Shown here one piece after another: positions 47,241 through 58,800 of a stretch of DNA of 64,000 bases (within the stretch, counting starts at the first letter, position 1; each line of letters starts with the position of its first letter). The DNA comes from Sclerodactyla briareus. Taxonomy: Eukaryota; Echinodermata; Holothuroidea; Dendrochirotida; Sclerodactylidae. Both the position numbers and the translations under genes were made by a program. The stretch is taken from positions 124,001-188,000 of the forward strand of contig JAODTK010001332.1 in NCBI GenBank assembly GCA_026419785.1, read 5' to 3'. The notes under the pieces were generated by a model, which did no database searches, had not been told where the DNA came from, and saw only the letters and a list, made by a program, of their open reading frames with translations.

Positions 47241-48592
47241 AGGCTGTTCACACTTTGCGATACGATACTATACGATACAACGATACGATAAATTTATCGG
47301 ACGTCGAGTTTAAAAAGTGTTATTTTCAATAGGAGTTTTTACACAGGCACTTGCGATACATACAATACGATAACGATACGATAAATACTGATAATTTTAT
47401 CGGACGTCGAGTTGAAATATTTCAACTTTTCTCTGTACGATAAATTTATCGGATGCGATAAATTGCGGCAATGCAGTGATACTTGCGCAATTCTGCGAAG
47501 GGTATGGAACGCAAACAGGCTATAGGGGAAGTTAGTGTGAAGAGTGGGTTTTAGTGATACAATCGGAGTTTTTGATGAATGTTTTGGGTCTTGACGTATC
47601 CGTGGAAGACCTTGGCCGCTGAATTAGCTTCTCGGGCCCTATTCGCCGCCATGCACTGGAACCTACGAAACCATTTTTCAGTTCGAATCCATGAGCCCTC
47701 CCCACATAACTATAGTAGGTGATCAGTGGGTATTGGGCGGGTCATGTTCCGTCGGCGTCCACCAAAATCATGTGGCAATCAAAGGCATGGATATGCGGTT
47801 GGTAAGTGAGTGCCCGGGGGTGTGGGTGTTGCGGCTGTTTGAGAGGAGCAGGGTAGGAGGGTTATGTTCCAAGGTCTCGATCCGTTGACGTATGACGGAA
47901 ACTTCACCTTACCCCATGTGAAGAAAGAAGGCGAATAGAAACGGAAGAGGCTACGGAAATAAGCTATAGGGGGGGTGGTATAATGTCGCATATTCACGCA
48001 AAGTTTATTATGGTCTTTGTAGACCATGAGGAAAGTAGTAAGGTACCCAGGTGGAGCCGTAGGAATCATTTTTACATGTATTCCTGATCACACCAATTCC
48101 AAGCTCCATTTTTCAGCTCAAATTGGCTGATTGACTGAATTGACTGAATGCTTTCTTGGCTACCTCCCTTCGCCGTAGGATTGGATATCGTTGCTAATTA
48201 AGATGGGTGTTTTACAGAAAGGGTTAGCTGTGTGGGGATGGTGATGTCAGCTGTCTGATTCGTGATCGTCCAATGCGCTTCTCCACGCCTCTTACAAGTA
48301 CCTGAGAAAGACACAAGCTTCGAATTGCATTGAAATTACAATTTTGGTAACTCAGAAAACTCTGCCCCCGAAACGGGCTATTCCCCCCGATTTGAAGCGA
48401 CAAAAGGGGAAAAATTGGCTTCTCTCGACTAAAATCCGCTACTTTCTCAGTTTATGTGAGGCGCCGAGAACGTCCGATAAAAAATTAGCGTACGACATTT
48501 GTTATCGCACAAGTGTGAACACTCCATCTATAAATTTATCGTATAGTTATCGTATCGTATCGTCGTATCGCCCAAGTGTGAACAGCTCTTTT
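47241..48592. mobile_element. Inverted-repeat DNA element with GATACGATA-rich termini
   Basis: The left end reads AGGCTGTTCACACTTTGCGA followed by repeated TACGATA words and ATAAATTTATCGG. The right end, reverse-complemented, reads GAGCTGTTCACACTTGGGCG followed by the same words and ATAAATTTATAG. A second inner arm pair occurs: TTTACACAGGCACTTGCGATA on the left (47337) and the reverse of TTATCGCACAAGTGTGAACA on the right (48501). The roughly 1.35-kb interior has no transposase and only short frames. The superfamily is uncertain and no target-site duplication is obvious. Confidence 0.65.
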
Positions 48593-48729
48593 TGGAAAAT
48601 GTCACAAGGACACAAATCTATACAAATTAGTAGGAAAAAAACACATTTCGGGGCAATCAAAAATCTGTAATTTTCACAATATGCATCTTTCTTATTAAGA
48701 GATAGAAAATACTGAATAGTTTCACACTT

Positions 48730-48780
48730 ACAGGGATGCCGATTAGATCCTGCAACTCCCGGGATCGCCCTGTTGTTTCT
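48730..48780 (+). repeat. 'SCNSG' block, copy C
   Basis: GATGCCGATTAGATCCTGCA, continuing ACTCCCGGGATCGCCCTGTTG, preceded by ACTTACAG (acceptor-like). It opens an 89-codon frame (48736-49005) with a plausible protein-like middle (NFDANFETDIRNW). It matches copies at 14.8 and 22.4 kb. Confidence 0.4.
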
Positions 48781-49839
48781 ATTATGCACGCAACTGAAAA
48801 CGTTGTAATGCATTGGAATAATGATTATAATTGCGCCATGAGTGTGGATGCTGTGTATGTAGCAGGGCGATTCTCTTGCAGGATAAAAATACGACCAGCG
48901 TGTGTCAATAATTTCGATGCTAACTTCGAAACTGATATAAGGAACTGGTCCGACCCAAAACAAAAAAAAACCTCCTCCAGACAAGGTGATAATGAAGGTA
49001 GATAAATATAAACAATCATCGCTGGCACGCAGGACGAGTATATATTGAGTTTTGTGCCGTTTACATTATTAGCGTATCTTACGTTTGGAATGAATTTTCA
49101 AAACACTCGTAGGAATCACTTGTTACGAAATGCTTTCAAGTGAAGGCATGTGAAATAGTGAATGTGATTCTTTTCAATGAATCGCCAGCACGATTAATGT
49201 TACACGCTGACATTTCATATTGTGTTATCAAAAAATGTTGGTCAAACAGTTATATGTGGGATTCAGTCCGTTTTTCGTAGAGTATGCTGCTTTTAGGCCA
49301 CCTTGCCTGAAGATCCATGCGCCGCACTTCTTTCCGTCTGGTGCGCGCGCTATTCGAACTATTCGTGAAACGATCACAACACTTCTTGTTGATTGCAATA
49401 AGGGACCTTGCAATTCACCGTTACAGGTATCAATAGATTTTTCGTTGACCATCTGGTTTGAAATCCGAATGCACTAGTCCAGTTAGTAGCGTTAATGTTA
49501 CGTTACCTATATAACACTCACACCAGAAGTATGTTGTGATTTTAGTACGGAGTTTGACTAACAATAGAAGTAATAGCTCATACATGTTCATCCGCGACAT
49601 AAATACATGTACAACACCATTGAACTAATTGTCAGAGAATACGCAACAGTAAGCCGCGGACCGTAAAATGATGGGTTATGAAGGTAGCTTACAATGTATG
49701 TGCCAGTTACACATTATCTTCCAATTCTAGTACTTGGAATCCCGGTAGCATTTTTAGGGTATCTGTGACCTTGTACATCCGTGGGCCATGTCCTGAATGA
49801 AAATGTTTCAAGAAGAACCCCAAAAACTATGGATAGGTG
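48781..49839. other. Unannotated DNA
   Basis: Apart from the frame continuing from the SCNSG block to 49005, nothing recognised. Confidence 0.38.
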
Positions 49840-50615
49840 ACAGTGTTATGGGCTTTGGCCAAGGTTATACACAGTCAAAGCTGAGCAAGCGAGTGTGGGA
49901 GAACAAGCAGCCTAACTTTGAACACCAAACTCAAGGTATATCAGGCAGGCATCGCAGCACCCTGCTGTACGGCAGTGAATCCTGGGACAACCTACGCCCG
50001 ACCAGGAGAACCGCTTGGAAAGTTTCCATCTTCGCTGCCTCGATCCGGCGCATCATGGACATAACATGGCAGGACAAAGCCAACAAACATGCTGTACGGG
50101 AGAAAGCAGGCTCCCTCAGCATTGAACCTCATGCTGTGTAACGTCGTGCTCCGGTGGCTCAGCACGGTTAACCGCTGGAGACGGGCGCATTCCCACGGAC
50201 CTCCTGTATGGCGAACTAGCTACAGGATGCCGCCCAACGGGCCCCGCCCAGCACTGCGCTACCAGGACGTCTGCAAGCGCGACCTTAAACTCACGGGCAT
50301 CGTGCACGTCCAAATGGGAGCAACTGCAGATGATCGTGACGGTTGGCTCACGGCTGTCCGGCGCTGACCTCAAAGAGGTGAGAGGAGAAAAGGACCCTTT
50401 AAGCTAGAGAAAGGAGGGCACGAAGGAAAGAAGAGACAAAAAGAGAGGTCACGACACCCACAGTCTCAGGTTGGTGTGCAACCAACTGCGGCAGAGACTG
50501 TCACGCCAGGATTGGACTGTTGGAGCCATAGCGGATCTGCTTCAACAAGACTGATTGACCTTTCCAGGGTGCACACCATTGTCTCTCGGAGACGAAGGAT
50601 GCCTACTATAACCAC
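49840..50615 (+). mobile_element. LINE 3' end of the LLYGSESW type (non-LTR retrotransposon)
   Basis: The end of a non-LTR retrotransposon polyprotein, spread over three frames. KLSKRVWENKQ (near 49880), TLLYGSESW (49964), RRIMDITWQDK and a REKAGSLSIEP block are in the first. RIPTDLLYGELATG (near 50190) is in the second. ALRYQDVCKRDLK, then ATADDRDGWLTAVR (50250-50365), is in the third. A zinc-knuckle-like CGRDCHARIGL follows near 50493, with a stop after LLEP where the next conserved cysteine should come. The 3' UTR keeps the CATTGTCTCTCGGAGACGAA and GGATGCCTA end to about 50608. At least three frame changes and one stop separate these blocks. The RT core and endonuclease are absent. Confidence 0.85.
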
Positions 50616-51964
50616 AGTCAGCGGAGTGCATCTGAAAGCCTTGATCTGACTTTCTCTATGACTAAACCTATATACTGTTAGTGGTGTTGTGGTGAGATAT
50701 TTAAGTAGAGTCAACACCACACCACCACACACGTGTTATATAGTGTCTCGAAGATGTTAAAAATTATTATCATCTATTGTCGCTGAAAAAAAAGTGAAAA
50801 GTATTGAACGCCCATCTGTCATATGGCCCATCGTGTATAGGGAGTTTTAGTAATAAAACAGAAGGAAGCATTACCAACCAAGATGACTGCACATAGGCCA
50901 ATGCTACAAGCGAGTAGTTGGCCGCCTGAATAGTAGTGATATGTACATCTGAACAAACAAATACAGACTAAACGAAGCATATAAACGCCAGACGGGTCTA
51001 TACGCACCTTTTAACCCTCTTCGCTTCAGAATTAGAGGAATTCTCTCTGAAGGAACATTAGGACTGGCCTGTTTGCACCCAGAAGCTGAGAAAATAACCA
51101 TGAATTGTAACACGGTACCATGTTATAAATGCAACTATGGCACCCTTTTTACTAACTCTCGAATTTGTCAATGGTAGCATTTCAACAATAAGATGGTATT
51201 TTAGACGCGTTTCGGTAAGTGCATAGTTGTAATGAACCAAATGTAAAATGCAAACGCTCGATGAGATGTATAGTAACAATCCACGTCATTGTGAGAAAAT
51301 CTAGAACAAGACCATTGTAACTTGATGTATTACAATTTATTGTGTCTTACACAGAGATCAATGGAGGGGTGGAAACTGAGACGGGGTAGTGGCTGTCGAT
51401 TTTTTGCCATACCAATTTGATTTGCCTCAAACAGGAAACCTGGAATGCCTTCAACGGACATCAAATAGTATGTCTGGTAATACAGCCCTACCCCCCCCCC
51501 CACAACACGATACATATCGCGAATAAACTACCTCCATGATACCTGTACTGAATCGGCTAAAACCTACAGCTAGAAGTACAAATGTACAACTGTTTTCAAT
51601 GAGATGACTTTCACCCTGTAGGCATATTCTTTATCTGTCGCACGAGGCGACCAACGGTTAAATACGTTGGAATATGAAAATATTACTGCATGAGGAACCT
51701 ACGAATTGATTGTCATAATATCAACCTATCTATACCATTTGGTGACTAATGAAAATATCACAGTGGTGCGACATGCGAGCCTTACTTATTTCAGCAACTA
51801 AGGCCTGGTTTCGACCTCTGTTTGAGCAAACCCGGGACATGACCATTCCATGGAGGATAGTTATCTTCCCCCCCCCCCCCCTCCTCTATCTAAGTAATAG
51901 TATGTTTCGCTTTTTTCACGCTCTGTCAGCACGAGCCCCCGAATGTGTATCATTCACATAACTG
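50616..51964. other. Unannotated DNA
   Basis: C-runs near 51491 and 51870. No gene or shared repeat recognised. Confidence 0.4.
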
Positions 51965-52138
51965 CCCCACACATCACATACTTATCCTGTCGATCTCGTT
52001 TCAACACTCATCCGCCGAACCACATCTCAACACTAATATCCTGCTCTCATCACATCACAACACGCATCCTGTCATAATCGCGTCACAACACACACTTTGC
52101 CCCCATTGCATCATAACGCCCACCCTGCCCTCATCGTG
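51965..52138 (+). repeat. Degenerate ~26-30-bp minisatellite (CATCCTG/CATCACAACA)
   Basis: About six irregular units built on ATCCTG...CTCATCACATCACAACA. The last four units also open the second large repeat copy at 60726-60855. The array may mark the left end of that repeat. Confidence 0.65.
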
Positions 52139-55100
52139 ATTTTTTTAGCGCAGTAAACCAGTGACAGGAAATCATGATTGTTCTCTATAACCTGTCTCGT
52201 TCAGGTGCTACTAAAAGCCATAGTCCCCTCTGAGTTAATATGGCCACGGCGTGGTCGTCACTGGCACCGTTCTACCGTTAATGAACAACCGTATGTTGCA
52301 AAGGGTTTTCGTCCTGGTGTGCTCTCCATGATACCGTACTCAGGAACAAATTGCTTCCACTAGTGCAATTTACTCCCCCCCACGTAACAGAAAGTAACTG
52401 ACTGTCTAATTCATTTACTTCGTGAAGGGGCATATAGTGCAGGGTTCCCACACCAGGGGAAAATTTCCCCAGGGGGGAAATTTCTAGATTTCAGGAGAGA
52501 AAAAAAATGTAATACAAAGATCATTTTGAAGGATTATTGATTTGTGAATTCTTCTTGTTCACAATCCTTTCCAGCATTACCCACCTATTCAACCTTCAAT
52601 TATACTGTATTTCAGGGGAACGGTTTTCAAGCGAAGGTAAAGGGGGAAATAGGGAGAAAAGGTTGGGAAACCACTGATAGTGTCTACACAATTCCGCGCT
52701 GCATATACTGAAAAAATTGACAATTCATAGAACAAAAAAAAGCTCTGACGTTGGTTTAAAGGCCTAAGTTTGAGACCCTGAAACCACAGAGAAAAGAAAG
52801 GAAATAAAGCACCTTGTTAATTGTCGATATTTTTAAGGAGCATGAGGTGTTTCTAGCGATAACCAAAATGTTTTTCTGTTTATAGCTGGAAGAGGTGTGC
52901 AAAACACAGCTGCCATACTCGGCAGACAGCAGAGGATTCCCGAACAAATTCTCAATAGTATTTGGAACGATGATGAGAAGCGTCCTCTTGTTCATCCTTC
53001 CAAAGTATTGGGTGTTTGGCGATATATTATATGCACACTCCAACTTTTTCGTTGATTCCCTTCAATATATGGTTAAACATGCGGTGTTGTTATATACTGT
53101 GTTTATGAACAATGGTTATTCGAAAACGATTATCAGTTAAAAGTAGGCATATTCTATAGTCCTTTTTTTTTGTAATATGACTACAACAGGAGCCTGCTAG
53201 AAAGTCCATAATGTCCATTCCACTACGTGACATGTTTAACGCATTTTTCAGGGGGAGTGGGGAGGCTGGAAAATTAAGAATAGAGCACCATTGGTCGGAA
53301 GAAAATGTGAAAAATAGGTCCCCTAGATGCAGAAAGTGTTATTTTCCCGCGGAATTTGAGGGAACCTGTGCAGTGGCGGCACTACACCTCCCATTTGATA
53401 CATGAAATCTATATATTGACAGCGAACACTAATGTTTTCCGCAGATTTCAGGGCGTTCGTTCAAAAAAACTTCAGTAACGTTGCCTGGATTATCTTTTAT
53501 GTTTTGCTTTCCCCTTGAGTGAATGACGCCACCTATAATTTCACAAAACTATGCCACCTCCCACCTTTTGAGTAAAATTCTGCAAGGTTTCGAAAAATGT
53601 TCACTCAGTAGCGAGTATGTGCTGTAACCGGCTAGAATGAGCTACAATGTAAAGGCTGTTGAGGCGCCCGCACAAGGAGCATGTTAATGTTATTGCGCAT
53701 ATTATTGCACTATTTAGAAAGTTCATTCAATCAGGGGCGTCCATCACGCTAGCGACAAAAAAAGGAATTGATGAATAGATCAATTGACGATTTTGGTTCA
53801 AGTGACTTATGACTTTGTTGAACGCTACGAAGCGGTCCAGTCAGAGCCTTGTGTACGCCTAACTAAATCTATGCGGAATGTTGGGGATTCCAGAGTCTGG
53901 CGCGACCAATGATTTCAAAAAAAAAAAAAAAGAGGGGCGAAGAGGGCGAAGAGGGCGAGGTCAAGGCCGAAGGTTGCAAAGCCACATTGCGCGGGTTTCC
54001 CTGCAATAATGTATAGCTGCGCTTAGCTTCTCCCACCATTCTGAGCCCATGCCTCATCCTGCCTTCCATTTTACTTAAAACTGATGACCATCGCATGGCG
54101 CACACATAGTTCCACGCTCCAGGTCTTGAAATTAGCCAGTCGCATTAGTCAACCAAAACTAATATGAAGGTGCAGAAAACGTATACGGAACGGCTCGGTA
54201 GTTGTCTGACAGATGGAATGGTGTAATCATTTGATTGGCGCATAACGATGGTTATCTTTGGAAATATACATAATTTGATAATTACTTAATTAAAATGCGA
54301 AAACATGAGAGGGATGTTGTATGAATCATGTCCACGAATATGTTGAATTTCGGATTCAGGCTCGTGATTTTCTCGACAGTTAGAATAGTGTGCACACTCG
54401 ATTCAGGAGTATTACAAATTGGTACTCTTGGGCGATAGTACTTAACTAGAAAAGTTCAAAAGGTTTAGTTATCCCTTGATGATCCTGAATTGATCAAGCT
54501 GAGCATGTCAACTTCACCTGCTCCAGATGTTATGGGATCATGTGATATTCATTTGGTAGAACCACATACCATAATGAACTTTATCATTCAGGATCAAGGG
54601 CGGCGATTGTGTTGGCGGTTGGGGGGGGGGACGACAGATAATACCATCTAAGCGGAGCGCCACCACAGGTGGCGCGTAGCATACAAAGAAAATTTTCGTT
54701 TGACAGACCCCCTAGATTGGCAGGAACCGGCACTTCCCCTGCCTTATGGGACGCCAGCCGCATTTCTAACATTGATAACAATTTTTATTTCAGGAAAGGT
54801 TCTCCAAAAACTTATCGCCTTAGGGATCAATTTCAAGGTTTTGCGTTGGGTGCTGTGACATTCTCGAATACGATGCAAGTAGTTTCAGTCTGAAAGGAAT
54901 CAATCGAAAGGGACAATGCACATCACTACGTTCTCGCGAAGCGCGATATTTTGCAGGAACCAATTTGACTAACGATCGACTTGCACTGACCGATAGGGCG
55001 GCTGAGTTTTTTTACTCAAGATTACTGCCCCCGATTTTTAATTTTCTTTGCGGACCACAGGCGCAAGAGGACATTTCCTCTGGAGCCAGACTGGTGCATG

Positions 55101-55281
55101 ATATAACACGACTACAACCCGGCACTTTGCGCGAAGCGCGCGGAAATTTTACACTTTTGGACATTCCTCTAAAAGACAGCATCCTTGGAATATAATTGTC
55201 CTTCACCAAAAATTTTAATCATGTCTTCGCACGAACTCTGGCAGTTCTCTGCACGAATCTTCGATGGCTATTTTTGGGGAT
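51998..55281 (+). repeat. Large unclassified repeat, copy 1 (at least 3.28 kb)
   Basis: Matches 60721-64000 in direct orientation over its whole length, so the second copy lies about 8.7 kb downstream. Some blocks are identical for 50 bp or more (for example around 53586-53634 and 53676-53722). Others differ mainly by single-base indels. Inside are a tandem-repeat start, CATTCAATCAGGGGCGTCC (53724), the G-tract/GGAGCGCCACC module (54620-54675) and GCGAAGCGCG words. Open frames are not conserved between the copies, so no protein is supported. The right border is unknown because copy 2 leaves the window. Confidence 0.85.
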
Positions 55282-56297
55282 TTCCCCTCCCCCGCACCGT
55301 GTGTCCTGCCCTTAGTATTGTGCCCGGGCACCCAACTCCACTTTCAAAACAGCGTCGCACCCTAATTGATTGCCGAATACTCCTTCTAAATTTTCAGATA
55401 AACAGTTTGCCAAAACAATCACACGTCACGTTAGGTGGTAGACTTAGCCCCGTCGCCCCAGCATTCTTCCCTTCAAGAAAACAAAGTTTACACTTCTGGG
55501 CGTCCATCAAACTTCAGGCAATATTTGTACTTCACTTTTGGACACTTTCTCACTTTAATTGTTATGTCTTATCTGACAACGCAATTTGTGACGTTTCCTG
55601 GCTGCATTTTCGATGCCGCACCGTGTGCCTCATAGTGATAGTATTTGACCGTGCAGTCAACTCGCACAGTGTCGCACCATAAATAATCAAATCACAGATC
55701 CCGCTAGGTGGTAGACCTACCCCTCGTCGTCTCAACCCCCTTCACCTCAAGATAGCAATTTGTTTGCAACGTCCAATGAAGAGAGACACACCAACTGGCG
55801 AATCCAGTCTTAGGTAACGATAGGGATTAGAGGAGAACCCTTCTTTCATTGATATGAGAACAACCCAGAGAAATTCCCGGCAATTTTTGTTATGAACATC
55901 ATATGTCTTCAGACAGCAACAGCATATGTCTACTACCGACACCAAATACCGCGCGCAGCGCGCCAGATTTCTAAGATGGAGTCCGCAGAATTCCTCACTT
56001 GATCTTTAGGTCATCATGCATTTGTTTACACATTGTTCTGACTGATATGTCCGGATCCGGTCAGCGAAATGTCCAGTCGGGCTCAAATTTGGGGGGGGGG
56101 GGACAAAATCATTGCGTCCCCCCAACCCAAATATTGGGGACGCCGTCCCCCCCCCCCAATGATCGCCGCCCTTGGGTGAGGTCTTGTTAAAATACTAAAA
56201 TTGACCGGGTAATACAAATTTTGAACACAATATCATTAGTGTTGAATACCCCATAGTGGGTAAAGATTTGACTCTGGCCATACTATCGAGCAAACAA
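55282..56297. repeat. Direct repeats and G/C-tract repeat; continuation of copy 1 possible
   Basis: TAGGTGGTAGACTTAGCCCC (55434) and CTAGGTGGTAGACCTACCCC (55704) open two related segments of about 85 bp. GCACCGTGTGTCC (55295) and GCACCGTGTGCCTC (55619) form another pair with similar spacing. An old tandem duplication of roughly 270-325 bp would explain both. 56090-56160 is an alternating G-run/C-run repeat as at 26.0 and 30.05 kb, followed by CCGCCCTTGGG. The 165-codon frame at 55185-55682 spans these repeats and is not supported as a gene. Confidence 0.5.
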
Positions 56298-57570
56298 CAG
56301 AAAGCCAAAAGGCTTAGTGATTCCTGACTGTTTCTGTCAACCCATAGCCAGACACAGGCTGACAATTGAGATGGTACCGGCTCATTATAAGGCAACATAA
56401 CGTCTGAAAATTCCTATCTTTTACCAACCACTAAGGGTTCCTGTACCTTGTAATAAAGCTACACACTAATTTCAAGGTTTTCAGACTTTGAACTCTGTAA
56501 CCTTAGATGACCTCCCACCTCTACCCAAAACAATTGTTATTTTACTCATCATGGGAATACACAAAACCAAGTATGAGCCTCATTTTTCACTCTCTTGTGC
56601 CCTTTACTCAAAAACAATAGGGTTCATTTACTCCCATAAGGAAGATACACACCTAAGTTTCAACCGGATCAGATCAACCGTTCTGACTTCATCGTGTTTA
56701 CAAGTTTTTCAGACTTTGACCTCTGGTTACCCTCAGATGACCTCTGACCTACCACCAAACAATAGGGTTTCATAGTACTCATCATGGGGAACACACATAC
56801 CAATTATGTCTTCTCCATCCGGGTGGGGCCGAGTTAATCGTGTGTTACAAGTCCAAAATTGCAAATTCAATTTTCCACAAACTTTCGCATTTTGACCGAA
56901 ATCCCCCTCGACCTGAACGCAAACAATAGGGTTCCTGTACTCCCCATAAGAAAAGCTTTATACACCTAATTTCAACTTGATCAGACAAACATTTGGATTT
57001 ATCGTGTTTACAAGGTTTTTTCAGACTTGACCTCTTGTGACCTCAGATGAACCTCTGACCTGACCCCAAACAAGTAGGGATCATGTACTTCATCATGGGA
57101 ACCACATACCAAGTATGAGCTTACATCCATCCTGGTGGGGTCGATTATCGTGTTTACAAGAGCCAAAATTGGCCAAAATTGGCCAACATAACAAATTTTC
57201 TATTTTCGACGATCAAAATTCACCCTGACCTAACCAAAAACAATAGGGTTCCTGTACTCCCCATACGAAGCTTTAACCACCAATTTCAACTTGATCTGAC
57301 CAACATTATGGACTCATCGTGTTTACAAGGTTTTTAGACTTTGACCCTCTTTTTGACCTCAGATGACCTCTACACTACCGCAAAAACAATAGGTTCATGT
57401 TCTCATCATGGGGCACACACAATACCAAGTATGAGCCTGACCTACCGAGACCCTGATCAGTTAGCGTTTTACAGCTGGCGTCACACACATACACACACAC
57501 ACACCTGGCACCCCCACACACGACGTGACTGCATAGATTCCTCTGACTTCGTCAAGGAAGCAAATAAGCG
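56298..57570 (-). mobile_element. Satellite-carrying element, best array (about 3.5 monomers)
   Basis: The left end is the reversed 3' hairpin, CAGAAAGCCAAAAGGCTTAG. The word ATCGTGTTTACAAG recurs at 56691, 57001 and about 57316, giving monomers of about 310 and 315 bp. Each monomer is two related halves: one with CAAACAATAGGGTTCATGT/ACTCATCATGGGG and GAGCCTCATCCATCC, the other with CAATAGGGTTCCTGTACTCC and CATAAGAAAGCTTTA. Both halves end in TCGTGTTTACAAG. The right end is GGCGTCACACACATACACAC, a CA run and GCATAGATTCCTCTGACTTC. No coding sequence is visible. Confidence 0.78.
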
Positions 57571-58669
57571 CGGGTTACTCGATCGAGAAGAACGAAAGTG
57601 AAAGATCGGGAAGGGCGGAGCGATATTTACATGGCCGTCAACACCATCGGACATCATGACCTGCTCAAAATCATAATTCGCACACAGCACAATATTTCAT
57701 CCGATCGTCTCGTGTAACCGGGTCTTGAGCCAGAAACCCCCCTTCTGAATCGGATAGTCGCTGGACTACAAGGGGGCTGGACATTGGTATTTCAAAACTG
57801 AATGTGGGTGGGTGGTTTCATGGCGAGGAGAAGCATCTACGGTGTTGCTATTTGGAGGATTTTAAAATTATCACACACCAGGTTTTAATGACGCTAAGGG
57901 TAAATATGCCTCTCTAAACTCCATCTCATTCACTCAGTCACTCATTGACGCAGTACGTCACTATGACGAGAGGTCAATGCCAAATTCAGTGTGGGCCCTT
58001 CTTTATCTCCTGGCGTTCACAGTTTCTGTTCCACAATTCAATAAATGTGTGTTGATCACACGATTTTTATGTTCTAAAAAGTGAGGTCGCTAAAATTCAA
58101 CGATGGACACGGGCGATAATTTCAGGAAAAAATAGCTTTGTTGAAATACCATATTTAATTCAAATTGATTAAGCTCGCAACCTTCCATAAAATTGACCAA
58201 GCGACGCAAATTAATTTTATTCGTGTTGTTTTTGCTCACCAGTAGCTTTGCGGCTCCAGACAGTTTGAAATAGAATCACCGGACGACCACGGTGAACCAG
58301 GTGTCAGCACGCCATTCCACCATGTATCAAGTCCTAATCCGGTCTGTGTCATACATTTGCTTCCCATCTACCCGATGATCGCTAGTGCACAGGCAGCCCT
58401 GTCGTGTCACCCAAGGATTTGAACACCTCCCATTCTCATTATTAGCAACCTCCAAGGCCCATGCAATCCCCCCCTTCAATATATGAACGTTTCACATCTT
58501 GAAGGGAGGGAGGGATGGGGGAACTCTTCGAGGTATTTGTTTATGCTCTCCCCTTAAAATGTGAATGACTGGAAGCAGCACAAGTAATTTAGGCGTCTTT
58601 GTCTAATTCATCGCATTGAAGCGATCTGTGGTAGTCATAGCGTCACTTACCCGCTATTGCCGCGTAGGC
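57571..58669. other. Unannotated DNA
   Basis: G-rich patch near 58502-58520 and C-run near 58469. No gene or shared repeat recognised. Confidence 0.4.
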
Positions 58670-58714
58670 ATATATATATATATATATATCTATATATATA
58701 TATATATATATATC

Positions 58715-58745
<31 letters not shown>

Positions 58746-58746
58746 T

Positions 58747-58777
<31 letters not shown>

Positions 58778-58799
58778 ATATCTATATATATATATATAT
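58670..58799. repeat. (TA)n microsatellite with CTATA and ATAATATAGATA interruptions
   Basis: About 130 bp of nearly pure TA dinucleotide, interrupted symmetrically around ATATAGATATTATA. It directly borders the Penelope-like fragment. Confidence 0.95.
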
Positions 58800-58800
58800 G

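Noticed and set aside
48547-48984. 145-codon minus-strand frame
   Set aside because: It overlaps the right arm of the inverted-repeat element and the antisense of the SCNSG block; composition shows no motif. Probably chance.
55185-55682. 165-codon frame, the longest in the window
   Set aside because: It begins inside the large repeat, spans local direct repeats, and copy 2 does not keep the frame where they overlap. No motif is recognisable.
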